A stretch of 64,000 nt of DNA, from contig NC_080671.1 in assembly GCF_030247195.1 (NCBI RefSeq), forward strand, positions 203,154,897 through 203,218,896. The letters are read 5' to 3'. Source of the DNA: Topomyia yanbarensis. Its lineage: Eukaryota; Arthropoda; Insecta; Diptera; Culicidae. Below, one piece after another: positions 11,528-24,783 of the stretch; position 1 is the first letter of the stretch; the number at the start of each line of letters is the position of its first letter. Made by a program: the position numbers and the translations under genes. Under the pieces are notes generated by a model that had not been told where the DNA came from, did no database searches, and saw only the letters and a program-made list of their open reading frames with translations.

Positions 11528-13842
11528 CTGCAATTACATACATCGAATATATCCTTAATGATGTTTGATCTGAATTACCTCTAAGCTGCTGTCCAACGCT
11601 TAATTGTCTCAAGGCAATAAGTACAAATTGCGTATAACGTATAAACACATGCCTTAGGTTGATCAATTGTTATGGAATGTGAAATACATTATTAATACTT
11701 AGTACATATCTTAGTAGAGATTTTTGACACTATCTTCTTAGAAGCAATGTGCAAATGATTTTTTCGTCGATTCTCGTACTCGCCCTACCTCTCCAGGTCA
11801 CAAAATTCTAACTTCGCCTTAGACATAATGTACTATTTTCCAAGATCAATCCCCCATACCCCTCCAAACTGCAAATGGACATATTTCAAATATTTTTTTA
11901 CAAATTTGTGACGGCATTCATCTACAGTTTCATTCGAAAGGTAAATCCAACCCTTTTCATGCCATAGTGGTTATTATCTTGTTCGTAATTTTCAAGCAGT
12001 CCCTATTCTGACAGTAGTTGTTTACGCCAGGGTGATACCAGTCAACTTTGTTAATATTAAAACAATTCAATGCAAGAGCATGGGCGACATGGGCCTACAA
12101 GCGGCTGGGCCCCCATCATATGTTGACTCCTGTCAAAGTCTGTACATCGCCACAGGGATGCCACTCCCCCTGCATCCAGCACATTCGTCTCACGAAAACT
12201 TCCTTTTACTAGACAGATGACATAAACGACTATTGTCAAAATAAAGGCGCTTAAGCGGCTCAAGGCTTGTAAAATGTGTTGGCGAATTCAAGCAGAGCAA
12301 TAATTATAGTTATAATCAACTAATCTCGAAAATAAGTCCAAAGATTCTTTATGGGTGTGTTTTACCAGTCAAAATCTTTCACTTCCACTTGTATTTTAAA
12401 CGAAGGGAATGTTGCAGTTTTGAAGATTTGTCAAGCATTGGCGGCATGAAGTCCCAATGCCATCCGTTTGTTGCAAAAGAGGACGAAGCTAGGCTACTGA
12501 AGATAGAAAAATAGGATGTCGTCAACATCAAAATGACATTCTTGACACTACTGCGGGCTCAAAAGATAGCATAGCCTCGAAATAGATAACTCAATCTAGG
12601 TCGAATATTATTCATTTTAGCATTGAAAAATACTGCCGTTATAAGCTTAATTGGCCCATGTTTTATGGGATTCCCTATATACATGGGACAATTTTGCGTA
12701 GAACAGCAGAAAATTATCTTGAAACTTTAAACGCAATAATCTCGAAATCGAATTTCTTCGAAAATATCTCCGAGGTGACAACGATTACTCGGCACATCCT
12801 AAACCGTTCCATTTGAAACTTTCACCTTTTCATTTCCTATTACAATGGCTTCTTCGTAGACACTAAAAAGCTAATATTTGAAGTAATCAAAGTTTAAAAA
12901 TTTCAGTAAAATTAGTACCATTTTGTGACGATTTTTTTTGTCACTGGGCATGAGGTTCAAAATTTCATGGAAACAACTATATCATTGTAAAATTTTTAGT
13001 TTGAGAACTGCAAATTTAAGTTGTTTGACAGACATTTTAGCAAAATTTTTACCTTTTTTGCTTTCATCGGAGTATCGGTTTGAATCGGTATTTGCTATGT
13101 GATCGCATGCTACAACCCGTAACTCTGGAACCGGAAGTCAGATCGGGATGAAATTTAATAGCTATTTACGGGGGCGCAACACCTTTCATTTGAGACTAAG
13201 TTTGGTTGAATCCGTCTCCGAGAAACCGATGTGACTGTTATTCTGAATGTAGATACTTCCGCCGGGGCTTCCAGAACCGATGGGCAATGTGGCCAAAGAG
13301 ACTTTAAATGGCTGCAGGGCCGTCGAGAGCCGCGTCGGGCCTGTCCCAAGCCCTCCAGTTCAGTATGAGTTAGTTCCTCTTCAGCCATGGGAAACTCATG
13401 AGTCCGTGGTTTCTATTAGTCTCCGGTTGACTCATATTGCCACAGCCACAGATAGCGTGCCAGACAGGTGAATTTCGACAGCTTCTTATTCCGTGGTATC
13501 CAAATCGGATAAAATTGCCATAGCTACGAGTTTTTCAATTTGCGGGTACTCAGGAATCAGGAAGCGGTAGCGTCTAGCTCAAATGGCACGTTCGCCATAT
13601 TGATCGGAGATTTGCGCCTTGGCATGAATCCCCACCCACCCTTCCTCTCTTCTTTTGTTTGACAAACCGACTGTTTAAATTGACGAATTAGTGCCTATAG
13701 AAATGGGATTCGACCCGCAGTCGAAAACCTTTAGTTTAGGTGACTATTGGAACGCATACGTATATTTGATATTGTTCGGTGACTCAAAGCAAGAAGATTC
13801 TTTATTAGCACTTAGAGTTTTCAATAAAAGCTTTATAGCATT
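11528..13842. other. Wnt5 intron, left part: fragments only
   Basis: No gene recognised. Positions ~13020-13280 are an inverted partial copy of the TGCCTTTCTC family (TCATTTGAGACTAAGTTTGG and CCGGAAGTCAGATCGG phrases). A GC-richer stretch at 13280-13470 has an open plus frame, but it has no family resemblance I can name. Confidence 0.5.
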
Positions 13843-14613
13843 TCGTCGCTGTTGTGCTATCTTATGACAAACGCCATTTTGGGGTAAATTGAGTTAGAAA
13901 TGCCACATCACGTGTCTAAAAAATCTCTACAAAGTGGCGTTTTCATAATTTTGATATTCTGCTTGGTTACTGAGATATATCAAAAAACATAATGAGAAAT
14001 TTTGAATTTTTTGCTTCAAATGACTGTGTCTGAGGATTAACTCAAGGTATCTTGATATATAAGATGTTTTTATGTGTAAAACTCTCTAAAGAACACAATG
14101 GCATAATAACTTTCAAAACAAAATTACTCGAATTGTGAGAAAAATGTAGTTTAAGTTTTAAACTGGAAATATAGCATATTTGGCAACACTGTAACCAAAA
14201 ATAACTATTTTTGTTAGATTCTCTGACTCATTTCCTTCAAAATGCATCTCACCGATTGTTTATAGGCTAAACTAAACCAAAGATATGAATAAAAGTTAAT
14301 AATTGATGATTTTTTTCTATGGAAAATTTTTCATGCACGATTATGACACGTCATACAAATTTTGTCATTTATACACACCTATGACATGTGTGAGTGCGAC
14401 TTTTGTTTACATTTATAGTCAAAACTCGCAACATAGTCAACCGATCTTCATAATATTTGAGAGAATTATAAATAATAGATAGAAGCATCAATTGTCTTCT
14501 TTGAATTGTTTATACTATTTATAATTTTCAAGATATTCAATATCAAACTTTAAAAATCGTTTTTCTCGAAATGAGCTAAATGGCGTTTGTCATAAGATAG
14601 CACAACAGCGACG
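13843..14613. mobile_element. 771 bp MITE with TCGTCGCTGTTGTGCTATCT ends
   Basis: Terminal inverted repeats TCGTCGCTGTTGTGCTATCT… and …AGATAGCACAACAGCGACGA continue inward through ATGACAAACGCCATTT on both sides. A second, inversely oriented copy lies at 31096-34113 and carries a nested insertion. Comparing the two defines both elements. Non-coding. Confidence 0.85.
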
Positions 14614-17600
14614 ATTTATCTTCAAAAGCTTTTTAGCTCGATGTCTATGTTCTGTATGTCGATATAGTGCTAGATTTAATACTTTACATTTTAATGCTAA
14701 CTTATAGCTTATCTAGAATTTTAATTTAGTGCTTATGGTTATTTGGGTAACGACACAAAACAATTAAAGCTGAGCATTCTGCGCCTCTGAACGATCTTCA
14801 GATGTTACAATAGCAGGAATAATACTTCAAACCCCCGGAGGAACTTGGAATTTTTATTTTAACAGTGAGCGGATATATTTCGTTTCGCGAAACAAACACT
14901 TCTACTTGATTGATGATCTGGAACATAATCAGTACGCTATGTCTAACATAGTGAAATTGTAGGGTGTAAACATTGGCAATAGTGGTTTTGAACACGACAT
15001 TTTGCTTCTATTGTGCAGACAAAGCGATACACGGACTGATTTATTTGCTAGTAGCAATGGAGCAGTTTTTAGCTTTTTTGTAAGCAAAATAAAAAGATAG
15101 CAGATGCAGTTCGAAATTCTCGTTTAAAATTATTACATCAAAAATATTTTCAATTTACATGAGTTTATTTCATATTGAATCCAAGAAAACCGTTACTAAT
15201 CGTAGATTTTATGCAGGTTTAAAAAATAAACAATGTGATTTGGCTAACGTAGGAGCCGGTTTTGATATGCTGTGAGAATATGTAGGACCCGACATAGACA
15301 CAGAAAAACATAAGAAAACGCAAATTAAACAACTGCGAGTATAGTGGGCAATCGAGTACTGCTGCTGTTGGATGAACTGAACTTAACGTGCTATAAAAAT
15401 ACAAAAATACAAAAAGGTTATCAATTTTAATCACCTGTTAATTAAGGTCAGTCTACCTTCTCATCTCGCCCAGAGTAGAAACTAAAAAGCGTTCCGCTAT
15501 AGATACACGGGAAAAACGACTGCAGATGAATTGTGTTGCTATTGATTTTTGGAAATGTCTTGTAAGACCAGCTACTCGGGAAGTGAAATAATTAATAAAT
15601 GTGCAGATTGTGCTCAACCCAGGAGAAGCAAACGCCCTGTAAATGCACCGTATCAAACATTAAGAAACATTCGCGGAACAACGTGCAGCACATCAACGAA
15701 AGCTGCCACGTTAACATCATCCCCGTATACATAGGCAAGGGCTCCAGAGAGATGTGCTTACACGAATTATATCCACATGCCTCTGACATCGTGATTAACA
15801 AATTTATGCCAAGATACGGAGAAGTGGCTCCGATATGAGCTGTAACTTGGTCCTAACTTTGTTCTTGTGGTGATAATACTTCCGTACAAACCAACTTTTT
15901 CATACGTAACCATTTTATGCGGATCAACCAAAAATGGGACGTTTCATCAGACGATGCTGGTTATGCAACCATGGTAGATTTCTAAGCGCGAATTCTACAC
16001 AAAGACACTGCACCACGGAAAACTTTGTGCAAAAGCAGCTAAAAAAGCACACCTACTATAACCGTAAACAGCACACTGTTTATGTCTTATGCCAAACCAC
16101 AAACGGCTACAAAACCAATATCTACGGATCTGACAGGAACAAATATTCACTCAACAACACTCACGCCCAGTGTCTCCAAGCCACCAACCGGCACCACTAG
16201 CAAAAAAGCGAACGTAGAAGACGACGGATGCGTTTGTCCGTGCGCTCGCTTTTCTGTTTGACGCTCTATTGCTTTCTTCGAAAATACTTTAAATTAGCTT
16301 CTCAATATTTTGTAGTTTATTCCGTCGATTCAAGCAATAAAACTCGTTTTTTAAACTTGTACACAAAGTAGACAACTCCCTTAAGAACGTTTGTTTTAAC
16401 AAATGTGAACTATAAAAACTGTTTTCATTTTTATACGCTTTCATCATAATTTATTAAGGCGAAATTACTATGTATTGCTATTTTTTGATCTTTTATGAAT
16501 ACCGGACGTGTTCGCCAATCTTTCGGGTAAGATCGCGGGCCCCCAAATACGATCGAGATAACAAATTTTTTTCGAGATAACATGAAATCTCGACGTTTCA
16601 TGCATTTTAAAGATGTTTGGCATCAAAAATACGAATTCGATTTCTGAAATTTCATGGGGTCCCCTCGCCGAAAAAAAATTTTGAGTTCCGGCTTATATGG
16701 GAATTTCATATTGGGGGCGTTCATAAACCACGTAGACTCATAGGGGGGACGGGGGGGTCTGGCAAAAGTCTACGTTTGTCTACGAGGGGGAAGGGGGGTC
16801 TTTGAAAAAGTCTACGTAGACTTTTATTTTTTGTTATTCTCGTATTACTTATTATGAATGGGATTTTAAGAGAGTTATATTCAAAATATCGGTCTATTCA
16901 GTATTTATGCAGAAACTTCAAAGCTAGTACACTATTTAGGTAACTGCTCGTTAAGCGACCACTCAAGCCAGAACTCACGATTTTTTTTGGACAACCTCGC
17001 ACGTTGTTGTTTCTTGCGTATATTTTGATATAGTTTTGATCTAGGAATAATACAAAATGACAGTTCTGAAGACGGTCGACCAAAATTCCTCTCGACGGAA
17101 GATTTTGACTGTGAAATTATCTGAGACACCACTAGTTAGCAGACATGCATGGACCATTAAATGCATGCACCATAAAAAGTTAAAAAATGGTCAAAGTTAA
17201 GCATTGTAACAACAAAACACCCGATTTTTAACGATAAGTAGATTAATTTTTTTTATTTTTTATTTATTAATTTCGGTGGTTAAAGCAGTAGTACAGTTAA
17301 ACTTCTACAACAAAGTGTTTACTCGAGTTAATCAGTTTCTCTTGCAATCGTTTACACTGATTTCAAAATCTTTAAACACCCGTTAAATTTTACGTCTTGA
17401 CCCTATGCAACTCCGTGCAAACCGGTTCTACTATATTTATCTTCGAAAATATTCGGAGTAAAACTTTGATACTTTGCAATAATACTCTTAGGTGATAGTG
17501 CTATTAATTACATAAAAAATATAAATATTTTTGGGAATATTTCAATAGCTTCGTTCTCTTAATCAAATAAGGCAATTTAGATTATCTTATTATCTTAGAA

Positions 17601-17699
17601 ATATTGAAATTTGTTCACGAAAAGTGAAATTTGTGTGCATGTTTGGTTTAATACTTCATTCTAATTGATAGTACACATCGACAGTATTAATTTGTAATT
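14614..17699. other. Wnt5 intron, middle part: no recognised gene
   Basis: Plus frames at 15599-15838 (cysteine-rich start, then IPVYIGKGSREMCLHEL) and 15934-16200 are open but unrecognised and without splice support. 16716-16835 is half of a G-rich repeat (CGTAGACTCATAGGGGGGAC) of the type found complete at 42508-42809. The remainder is AT-rich sequence in which I see nothing. Confidence 0.45.
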
Positions 17700-18410
17700 G
17701 TTTGTGACCTAGAACTGGAAGTTTAAGTTGTTTGAGAGACATTTTAGCGACATTTTTACCTTGTGATCGCACGCCACAACCTGTAACTCCGGAACCGGAA
17801 GTCGGATCGGGATGAAATTAAATAACCATTTACGGGGGCGCTTTTCATTTGAGACTAAGTTTGGTTGAATCGGTCTAGCCATCTCCGAGAAACCGATGTA
17901 ACTGTTATTCTGAATTTGGATGCTTCCGCCGGGGCTTCCAGAACCGATGATGGTGGCCAATGTGGTCAAAGAGACTTTGAATGGATGTTAGTGACCTAAT
18001 ACTACAAATCGAAGCAGTTGTGGTCATATTTTGGAAAAATTTTCACCTTTATACATTCATTGCAGAAATTATTAAAATTGACATTTTCTGCGTGATCGTA
18101 CTCATCACCTTGTAATTCCGGAACCGGAAGTCGGATCCATTAGAAATTCAATAGCAGCCTATGGGAACGTTGTATTTTTCATTTGAGATTAAGTTTGTCA
18201 AAGTCGGTTCAGCCATCCCTGAGAAAAATTAGTGACATTTTTGGTCATATACACACACAGACGCACACACACACATACACACGCACAGACATTTGCCGAA
18301 CTCGACGAACTGGATCGAATGGTATATGTCACTCGGCCCTCCGGACCTCCGTTAAAAAGTCGGTTTTCAGAGCAATTGCCTTTCTATTGAGAAAGGCAAA
18401 AATTATGACA
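17700..18410 (-). mobile_element. Inverted partial copy of the TGCCTTTCTC family
   Basis: Reverse orientation. It contains CATTTGAGACTAAGTTTGGT, ACCGGAAGTCGGATCGGGAT, an ACAC/CGCAC microsatellite at ~18248-18290, CGGCCCTCCGGACC and, at the right edge, the family's end TTGAGAAAGGCAAAAAT. It lacks the TTAAAACAGG end, so it is truncated. Confidence 0.7.
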
Positions 18411-18588
18411 ATGATGAAATAAAAAATCGCGAATGTACCCTATTGTTTTGAAACCCAAGTAGATATAAGCCCTTAACGTATTACGAACAGGACGATGTTG
18501 GCCGCCATTATGACACCTACAAAACTGGATTGCGTCGCATTGGAACGATGATGTGAATAAAGGAGCTGAACAAATCTTAAATACTAAC

Positions 18589-19110
18589 TTATAGATTATA
18601 AAGAGAGCTAATCATTGTAATTGATGATTGCAACGATTTTTTCCGGAAATTGCTTATAATGCTGTTCGTCACAGTTTCTAATGTTTCTATGTTTGTGAGT
18701 CTGTGCAACTCGTTTATGCTAAACCAGCGAGGACTCTTCAAAATCATTTTCATAATTTTGTTCTGGATCCTTTGAAGCGTTTTATTTCTGGTAGCACAAC
18801 AACTTGCCCAAATTGGCACAACATATTTTGCCGGTGTTTATAAATTAATAGTGTGGTCTTTAGAAGAGGTTACAATTCCTGTTTATAAGAGGGTATATAT
18901 TTGTTTCATTTTGCCTGGATTCCTCGAATGTGAACCTTGAAAGTAAGCTTTTTATTGTAAATCAAAACCAAAGTATTTAACTTGATCTGATCGCGTTAAA
19001 TTCAAACCATTAAATTGAATCATATGGTTATCATTTTGTTAAAAAGAAGACCCTCTCGGCTTATGCGGAAACACAATCAATTCTGTTTTTGTTGTATTAG
19101 TGGAAATTTT
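18589..19110 (-). pseudogene. Jockey-like LINE reverse transcriptase remnant (C-terminal part)
   Basis: On the minus strand, reading from 19110 down, segments resemble the end of a Jockey-clade RT: NTTKTELIVFPHKPR, IQFNGLNLTRSDQVKYF (after a break), then MPIWASCCATRNKTLQRIQN and KIMKMILKSPRWFSINELH, and a stop at 18589. The order is right (post-palm FPHK, thumb/C-terminal WxxCA.SN...LQ..QNK...), but stops and frameshifts separate the parts. The catalytic YADD region is missing. The 5' side is cut by the TGCCTTTCTC repeat beginning at ~19116. Dead fragment. Confidence 0.65.
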
Positions 19111-19115
19111 ACATT

Positions 19116-19610
19116 TTTGCCTTTCTAATATAGAAAGGTTATAAAATTGATCTAAAAACCGATTTTCTAACCGAGGCCCGGACGGCCGAGTCTCATATAC
19201 CGTTTGACTCAGTTCGTCGGGATCGGAAAATGGCTGCACACCAATAAAATATGAATTTTATCGTTGACGTAATTGCAAGCATGACACAATTTAACAAACC
19301 GTAATTCACGAAATGACGAAATATAACCGTGCTCCGTTTAATTTTACATGAAATATACACTTTACATGCGCAATGACATAAAATTACACTTACTGCCATT
19401 CAGAACAAACGCTATATGTGGAGTAAAATTACGTGATTTACGAAATTCAACGTCATGCAAAATTAAAATCAAACGTAAAAGTAAGTCAATTTTGGTGCTC
19501 GTATATGTCGGGGTCAGGAGACGTAAATTTACACCATTTTTTCTAGGTGTGTGTGTGTGTGTTTTTATGTGTATGTATGTATGTATGTATGTTTTTTATA
19601 GTAAGGTTTA
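19116..19610 (+). mobile_element. Truncated TGCCTTTCTC-family copy with a nested MITE
   Basis: TTTTTGCCTTTCTAATATAG at the left is followed by GAGGCCCGGACGGCCGAGTC and TTCGTCGGGATCGGAAAATG. At 19237 the copy is interrupted by a ~313 bp element with ends ACACCAATAAAATATGAATT and (inverted) ACACCTAGAAAAAATGGTG. The family's TGTG/TATG microsatellite then resumes at ~19550. The copy stops at ~19600. Confidence 0.65.
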
Positions 19611-19909
19611 AAAAGCTTCAAAAGCCTGGACTGTAGTGTATTGGCACTGGTTTTAAGTTAAATGGAAACTTTTTCAGCCCAGCGCTCTTCGAGCGCGAGT
19701 GATGTTGCAAAAATGGCCAGGCTAACGTTCAGCTTATTGCAGAATGTGAAATATAACTAACATGAATAGTTTTACATAAATAGTTGCCATCTAAACATAG
19801 GTGGATACATGTCCGTGGGAAGAAAATGTATCGAACTGATGAAATAGGTGATTTCTTTTCTTACTGCATATTTGATTTATGTTGAGTTAGAAATCTCATG
19901 CAAACTTAC

Positions 19910-20159
19910 CTGCAGTTCGTTCATTTCTTTTGGGTCTAGATTGGAGCTGGAAATTTCTTTGGCAATTTTATCTTGAAGTTTCTGCAAGTCCTCGGGTCGA
20001 AACAACGTGTCTGTTCCGTTCAGAATATTTTCACTCGTATCGTTTAATGTCCCCAGTAAACGTTCAACAATTTTCGGATATTTTGCGGGTATGGAAACCA
20101 AACCTCTGGTGCCACGTTTCCTTTCTTTTTCTTTAATGTCTATGAATGTTTGCGAAAAC
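19910..20159 (-). CDS. Wnt5: Wnt5 exon with start of the Wnt5-type insert
   Basis: 250 bp exon between acceptor CTTTTCAG and donor GTAAGT. The first base completes the Lys codon of the previous exon, and the exon ends on a whole codon (…NELQ). It begins FSQTFIDIKEKERK, the family's F...F.D..E.. block. About 65 residues follow that are absent from most Wnts: hydrophilic, rich in Asp/Glu/Lys, helix-prone, with two N-glycosylation sequons (NDT, NGT) near residues 40 and 48 of the exon. A basic stretch (KEKERKRGTRG) sits at the junction. An insert at this position is known for fly Wnt5, from memory. The reading frame past the donor remains open by chance for 11 codons and should not be used as coding. 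Confidence 0.88.
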
Positions 20160-20610
20160 CTGAAAAGTACGAGAACATTGTAAAAAAAATTTAATTCTTT
20201 AATTGGAAGAGAAAACAATAAGAACTCTACATCACGGGGTTCAAACAGGATTGCACCATCGTTGGTTTGAATCCAATGCAATAGCTTCTGTCTCGTTTTT
20301 TTAAGGTACATCATTTAGTTTTCTTAATCGTGATTATGATACTTTTTGTCGGTGATATGATACATAATCTCGGTTCCCCAACTTCCCGGGCGTCTTGTGT
20401 AGTGGGTAAAAAAATCGTCGTCTTTTTTATTCGCTTAATTGTTAGTATTGAACCTCTAGAATAGTCTCCAGCAATCTCGGTAGCCACGCTGAACTTCTTT
20501 TGTTTTAAACAGTTATGCATTCCTCGCGCGTATTTGCTATAACACACGAAGATTTCAATCTATCAGCCACAATTTTCGAAAAACTGACTGCGATTAAAAT
20601 ACAGTGTGAA

Positions 20611-20829
<219 letters not shown>

Positions 20830-20840
20830 CAGGGTGTTTG

Positions 20841-22455
20841 GTTCATGATTAAGAATCTCTCGAAGGGCGATTGACTGTCATATTTGGAGAGAAAAATCGT
20901 TCTACACATACCATCAAATCTCAACTGTTACACAGTTATTGAACTTTTTGTGTAAATAACTTATTTATTTTAAAATACTTCTGACTGGAAAAGTACACCT
21001 CGTATTTTAAATCTTTTAGTTCCATTGGAAAGGTGAGAAAATTTTCTATTAAATGGTGTTCTCATATATGTCAGTTAATTAGTTTTATTTACCTTTTAGA
21101 TGTAAAGTATTTCAAAGTTGGTGTTTTTGATGTTTTGTTAATTTTCTCAAAATAATGAATTATGATTATAGCAATATCTATTATCCAAAATATTGCTTTG
21201 AGGACGATTTATAAATTGTTCTTCTACATGATATTCCTATCTCTTCTCGCATCCTTGTAATTTCACTTCTAATTTTTTCCTGTAATCGACCTGCAAGTGC
21301 TTAAAAGACTTTAATCTAAAAAATATGCTTTACATCGTTATTACCGTTGTAATCGACCTGCAAGTGCTTAAAAAACTTTAATCTAAAAAATGTGCTTTAC
21401 ATCGTTCTCACCAGGGATTCATTGGAAAGTTGAGAAAATTTCCTTTCGATGTATGTACATATATTTTTTAGTTGAGTGTACTGAATGACTTTTTACTAAA
21501 AATAACTCAAAATTAGCGTTTTTTTGGAGAGTTTTGTAATTATTATAATTATTAATCAACTAAATTTATCATCACTATTATTCATTTGGTGCCCCTTGAT
21601 ATTCTCTACAACTTGTTATTTGACACTTTATCCCTACCACTTTTCATTTCGCTGCAAACCTCCTCAAAAATGTAGTGGATTTGAAATCGTTGTTTTTGCA
21701 TATGAAACGAGGTGATAAAAATGATTTTGCTTCGAAACTGAAAGAGATTGAATGGAGCCAACGAAAGAATTCTAGAACTTGCTGAGATGCATTAATTTCA
21801 TGATAATAATGGTGCTGTTTCTTATTTACTATTTTAAGAAAATAACGAAAATACTAATTAACTTCTAAAAGAATACTAAATTCACTTAACTGAAATGTAT
21901 TTATACCTTTTTCTATGCAAGATTTTCCTGGCTTTCGAATAAAAATAAGAAAAGGTACAATAAGTGCCATACTTTTTCAATAAGAGCTAGTATAAGTGAA
22001 TATGAGAAAAAATATCCAAGTTCAATAACCCAAACACACGAAAACAAGAAAAGATAAGTGTATCATGTCAATGAACAAATTATGCAGCTCTTTAAGACTA
22101 AAAATTCGAATTATTAAAATGGTGATGTTAACTATTAAGATTTTTGCGAAATGAACGAAAAATCGATCACAATTGTTAAATTTTAAATAAATTACTGTGA
22201 AAAGGTTACTTAACCTTATTAGCTGAAATATTTGAGGACATTTTTCAATGGAAAATTTTCTCACCTATCCAATGGATCTAAAAGATTTGAAATACAAAGT
22301 ATATTTTTTGAGTTAGAGCTATTTTAACACAACTAAGTTTTTAACACAAAAAATTCAATAACTTAGTAACGGTTGAGATATGAAGGTATGCGGAGAACGA
22401 TTTTTTCTCCAAATATGACAGTCAATCATCCCTCGAGAGGTTCTTAACCTGAACT
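20841..22455. mobile_element. 1.6 kb inverted-repeat element
   Basis: Left block 20841-20955 (GGTTCATGATTAAGAATCTC … GATTGACTGTCATATTTGGA) is repeated inverted at 22345-22455 (TCCAAATATGACAGTCAATC … AGGTTCTTAACCTGAACTC). TIRs exceed 100 bp. A second inverted pair (GGTGAGAAAATTTTCT at ~21032; AGAAAATTTTC inverse at ~22245) lies further in. No transposase is recognised, so it is probably non-autonomous. Confidence 0.75.
21281..21411 (+). repeat. Two-copy tandem duplication, 67 bp period
   Basis: TGTAATCGACCTGCAAGTGC…ATGCTTTACATCGTT at 21281-21347 is repeated with three or four changes at 21348-21411. It lies inside the 1.6 kb inverted-repeat element. Confidence 0.9.
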
Positions 22456-22632
22456 CCCAAACGGTTTAACTGATTGCCGAAAAAATTTATACATAGTAGG
22501 AATTTGTTACGGAGCGTGTTTGTGTGCTATTGGTTGGGGACCTTCCGCCCGCCAGCTGGCGCTTCGGAACAAATTGTGTTCTACTCCTATTTCGTTAAAA
22601 GTCGCAGCAACGCGCGACGGGTATAAGCTAGT
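22456..22632 (+). mobile_element. Helitron-like 3' end (CTAGT terminus)
   Basis: CAAACGGTTTAACTGATTGC, TGTTACGGAGCGTGTTTG and CGCAGCAACGCGCGACGGGT run into AAGCTAGT|A at 22632. This is nearly identical to 39170-39343, which ends at the same CTAGT|A. CTRRT termini next to an A fit Helitrons. The 5' half appears to lie at ~20611, beyond the 1.6 kb insertion. Confidence 0.65.
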
Positions 22633-24783
22633 ACACTATAAACCACCTACACTATACTCAATTTTTCAAGAGAAAATACTCAATAAGTTATTTTCTACAG
22701 CATTTTTTCCAAGATGCAATTTGATGTGGGACACCCTTTACCCCTCAAAAACTATTCAACAAATTGACTTGATTTTTTTTATGAGAATGCACAACATGTG
22801 TAGCCTGTCGATGAACCACAGAAAACCGAACAAAATTTTTTTCTTCATATTATTTTGAAGAAAAAGAACGAGTTTTCCTGTAAAATATGGGATTTTTCGG
22901 TTTTCATGAAGCTCTTTTCTGAAACTCGAACTTTTTTCCATTTTTTTTTTGGTTTAAAGTCTCAACTTCAAAAAAGTTATTGAATTTCTTGTACCAAACA
23001 ATTTTATCAAGATAACCCGATAAGTGTTCGCCGCGGCGCTCCTCGACGTGAAAATGGTCGTACGTCTACTCTTGGAACGCTCGTATGTGTGGTTCTGCGT
23101 GACTGAACATATTTTTCGCACTCAATGTATAAATAGATCTTGATATTACAGAAAAGATCAATTGTTGCCTTGCCTTCAAAATCGTAAAACAAAATAACTT
23201 TCGGTTTGAGCACTTTACACCAGACTAGGCTATCCACTTATTCAAGGAACCTTGGTTTTTGCAAGCGGGATGCGTGACAAGTACATAAAACTTGCGATAT
23301 CCGAGAGCTCCCTAGAAAAAGCTGTCCTGCGGTGTGTACGATATCTCTGAACTGAACCGTCCAGAAGATAAAAATCAAAAAGATTTTGTTAATATAAAAA
23401 GTTATCTATTAAATAATAGAAATCTTCAAAAACTTATTTTTGGAATATCGATGAGAAGTTGTCCCCATTTTTTTGTGTAATTTAGATAAACTTTTCTATG
23501 TATATACTTCAATATATTTACTATTATTTGCTTTAAATTATGATTGCGTATAACCCCTCATAAAGCACAACTTTTTAAGACATGAATGTAGTGTAGTTCT
23601 TTGTCAAACAAAATCAATCACCCCTGTCTGGCGAACAGGTGCGGAAAGTGATAGATACAACAAATAAAATTCCTTCGTTACAATTAACACATGTTATCCA
23701 ATTATATCGCATTCTAGAGCGTTGTGGGAAATCAAGATTGTAATGCCCAGTGCTAATTTGATATGAACAGAGATATAAGGTTATACTAATGTTGTTACGT
23801 CTTTTGTCGTTTTTCGCGCCCCATCCTAATTCTTACTGGCCGGCAGTATGTAGTATTTAGCTTTGCCATTTTTTCGTGCCTTCTGTGTTTTTTTTCATTA
23901 TGAGCACCACCTGATAATTTTATCTAGCTTTGAACTACACAAGTTCAGTATTAGGTTAAATCGCAAACACGTGAAGCATAATGCTGAATTAATGTAGTAG
24001 AACGGATATCTTAGTACATGTTTCGAAAAAGTCATATTTTCCCGATATTAAAAACAGCTTTAACCGTAATTTATGTACCCCCGTCTGGGAAAGTTTGCTC
24101 TTGGAATTACACTTGTGTAAACGAAAACGATCCGATGAACGTGATGGGGTGAGCGGGTATTTATTTTTTGGCGAGGTTGCACTTGACTGCGCTAAAGCTT
24201 TTCATTCGTTCTGCAGCGTAGCTATGTTGTCGCAAAGATTTTCCCTTTTCTAACGGACAAAGAAAAGGCATCGGCGGTTAGATCAACACACTTCAACAAA
24301 TGTGACACCGATGATCCTAATTCCCGCATTTTGAAAAGAGCACTGTGCCATGTTTGGCGCTTTTGTTTGTATGGTCGGTTTATGCGCCAGTCAACGCAGG
24401 ATTATACATACGATGTAGATAAGTATGTAGGGAACGTGGAATGAATCGAAAATTTGGTTGCATGACACTGGCAGTTAGGGAGCGACAAACAAATACTGCG
24501 TATCCTTCTAGCGAAGCATTATTCGCACACAAATTTCTGCTCTATGATAGCATTATATGAGCATATCATAAAAACCATAAGTGTTTTCGACGTGAAGTGT
24601 CATCTAGCATGTGGAATTATTGCGTCTCTCGTATAGCACTAGCATACAACAAGTATGCATGATTACTGGTCGAGTGAAACATGGATTTGTTATGCTTATA
24701 CTACAATGCTGCTGACAATTGTCGACATAAATTATAACAAGTTCAGATGTTTTTTTCTAGGGCCGAGCGGCCTATCTTCTTAC
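22633..24783. other. Wnt5 intron without recognised genes or repeats
   Basis: AT-rich. The minus frame at 23007-23237 (RTTHTSVPRVDVRPFSRRGA) is open and comparatively GC-rich but unrecognised. No splice or start signals support it. Confidence 0.4.
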
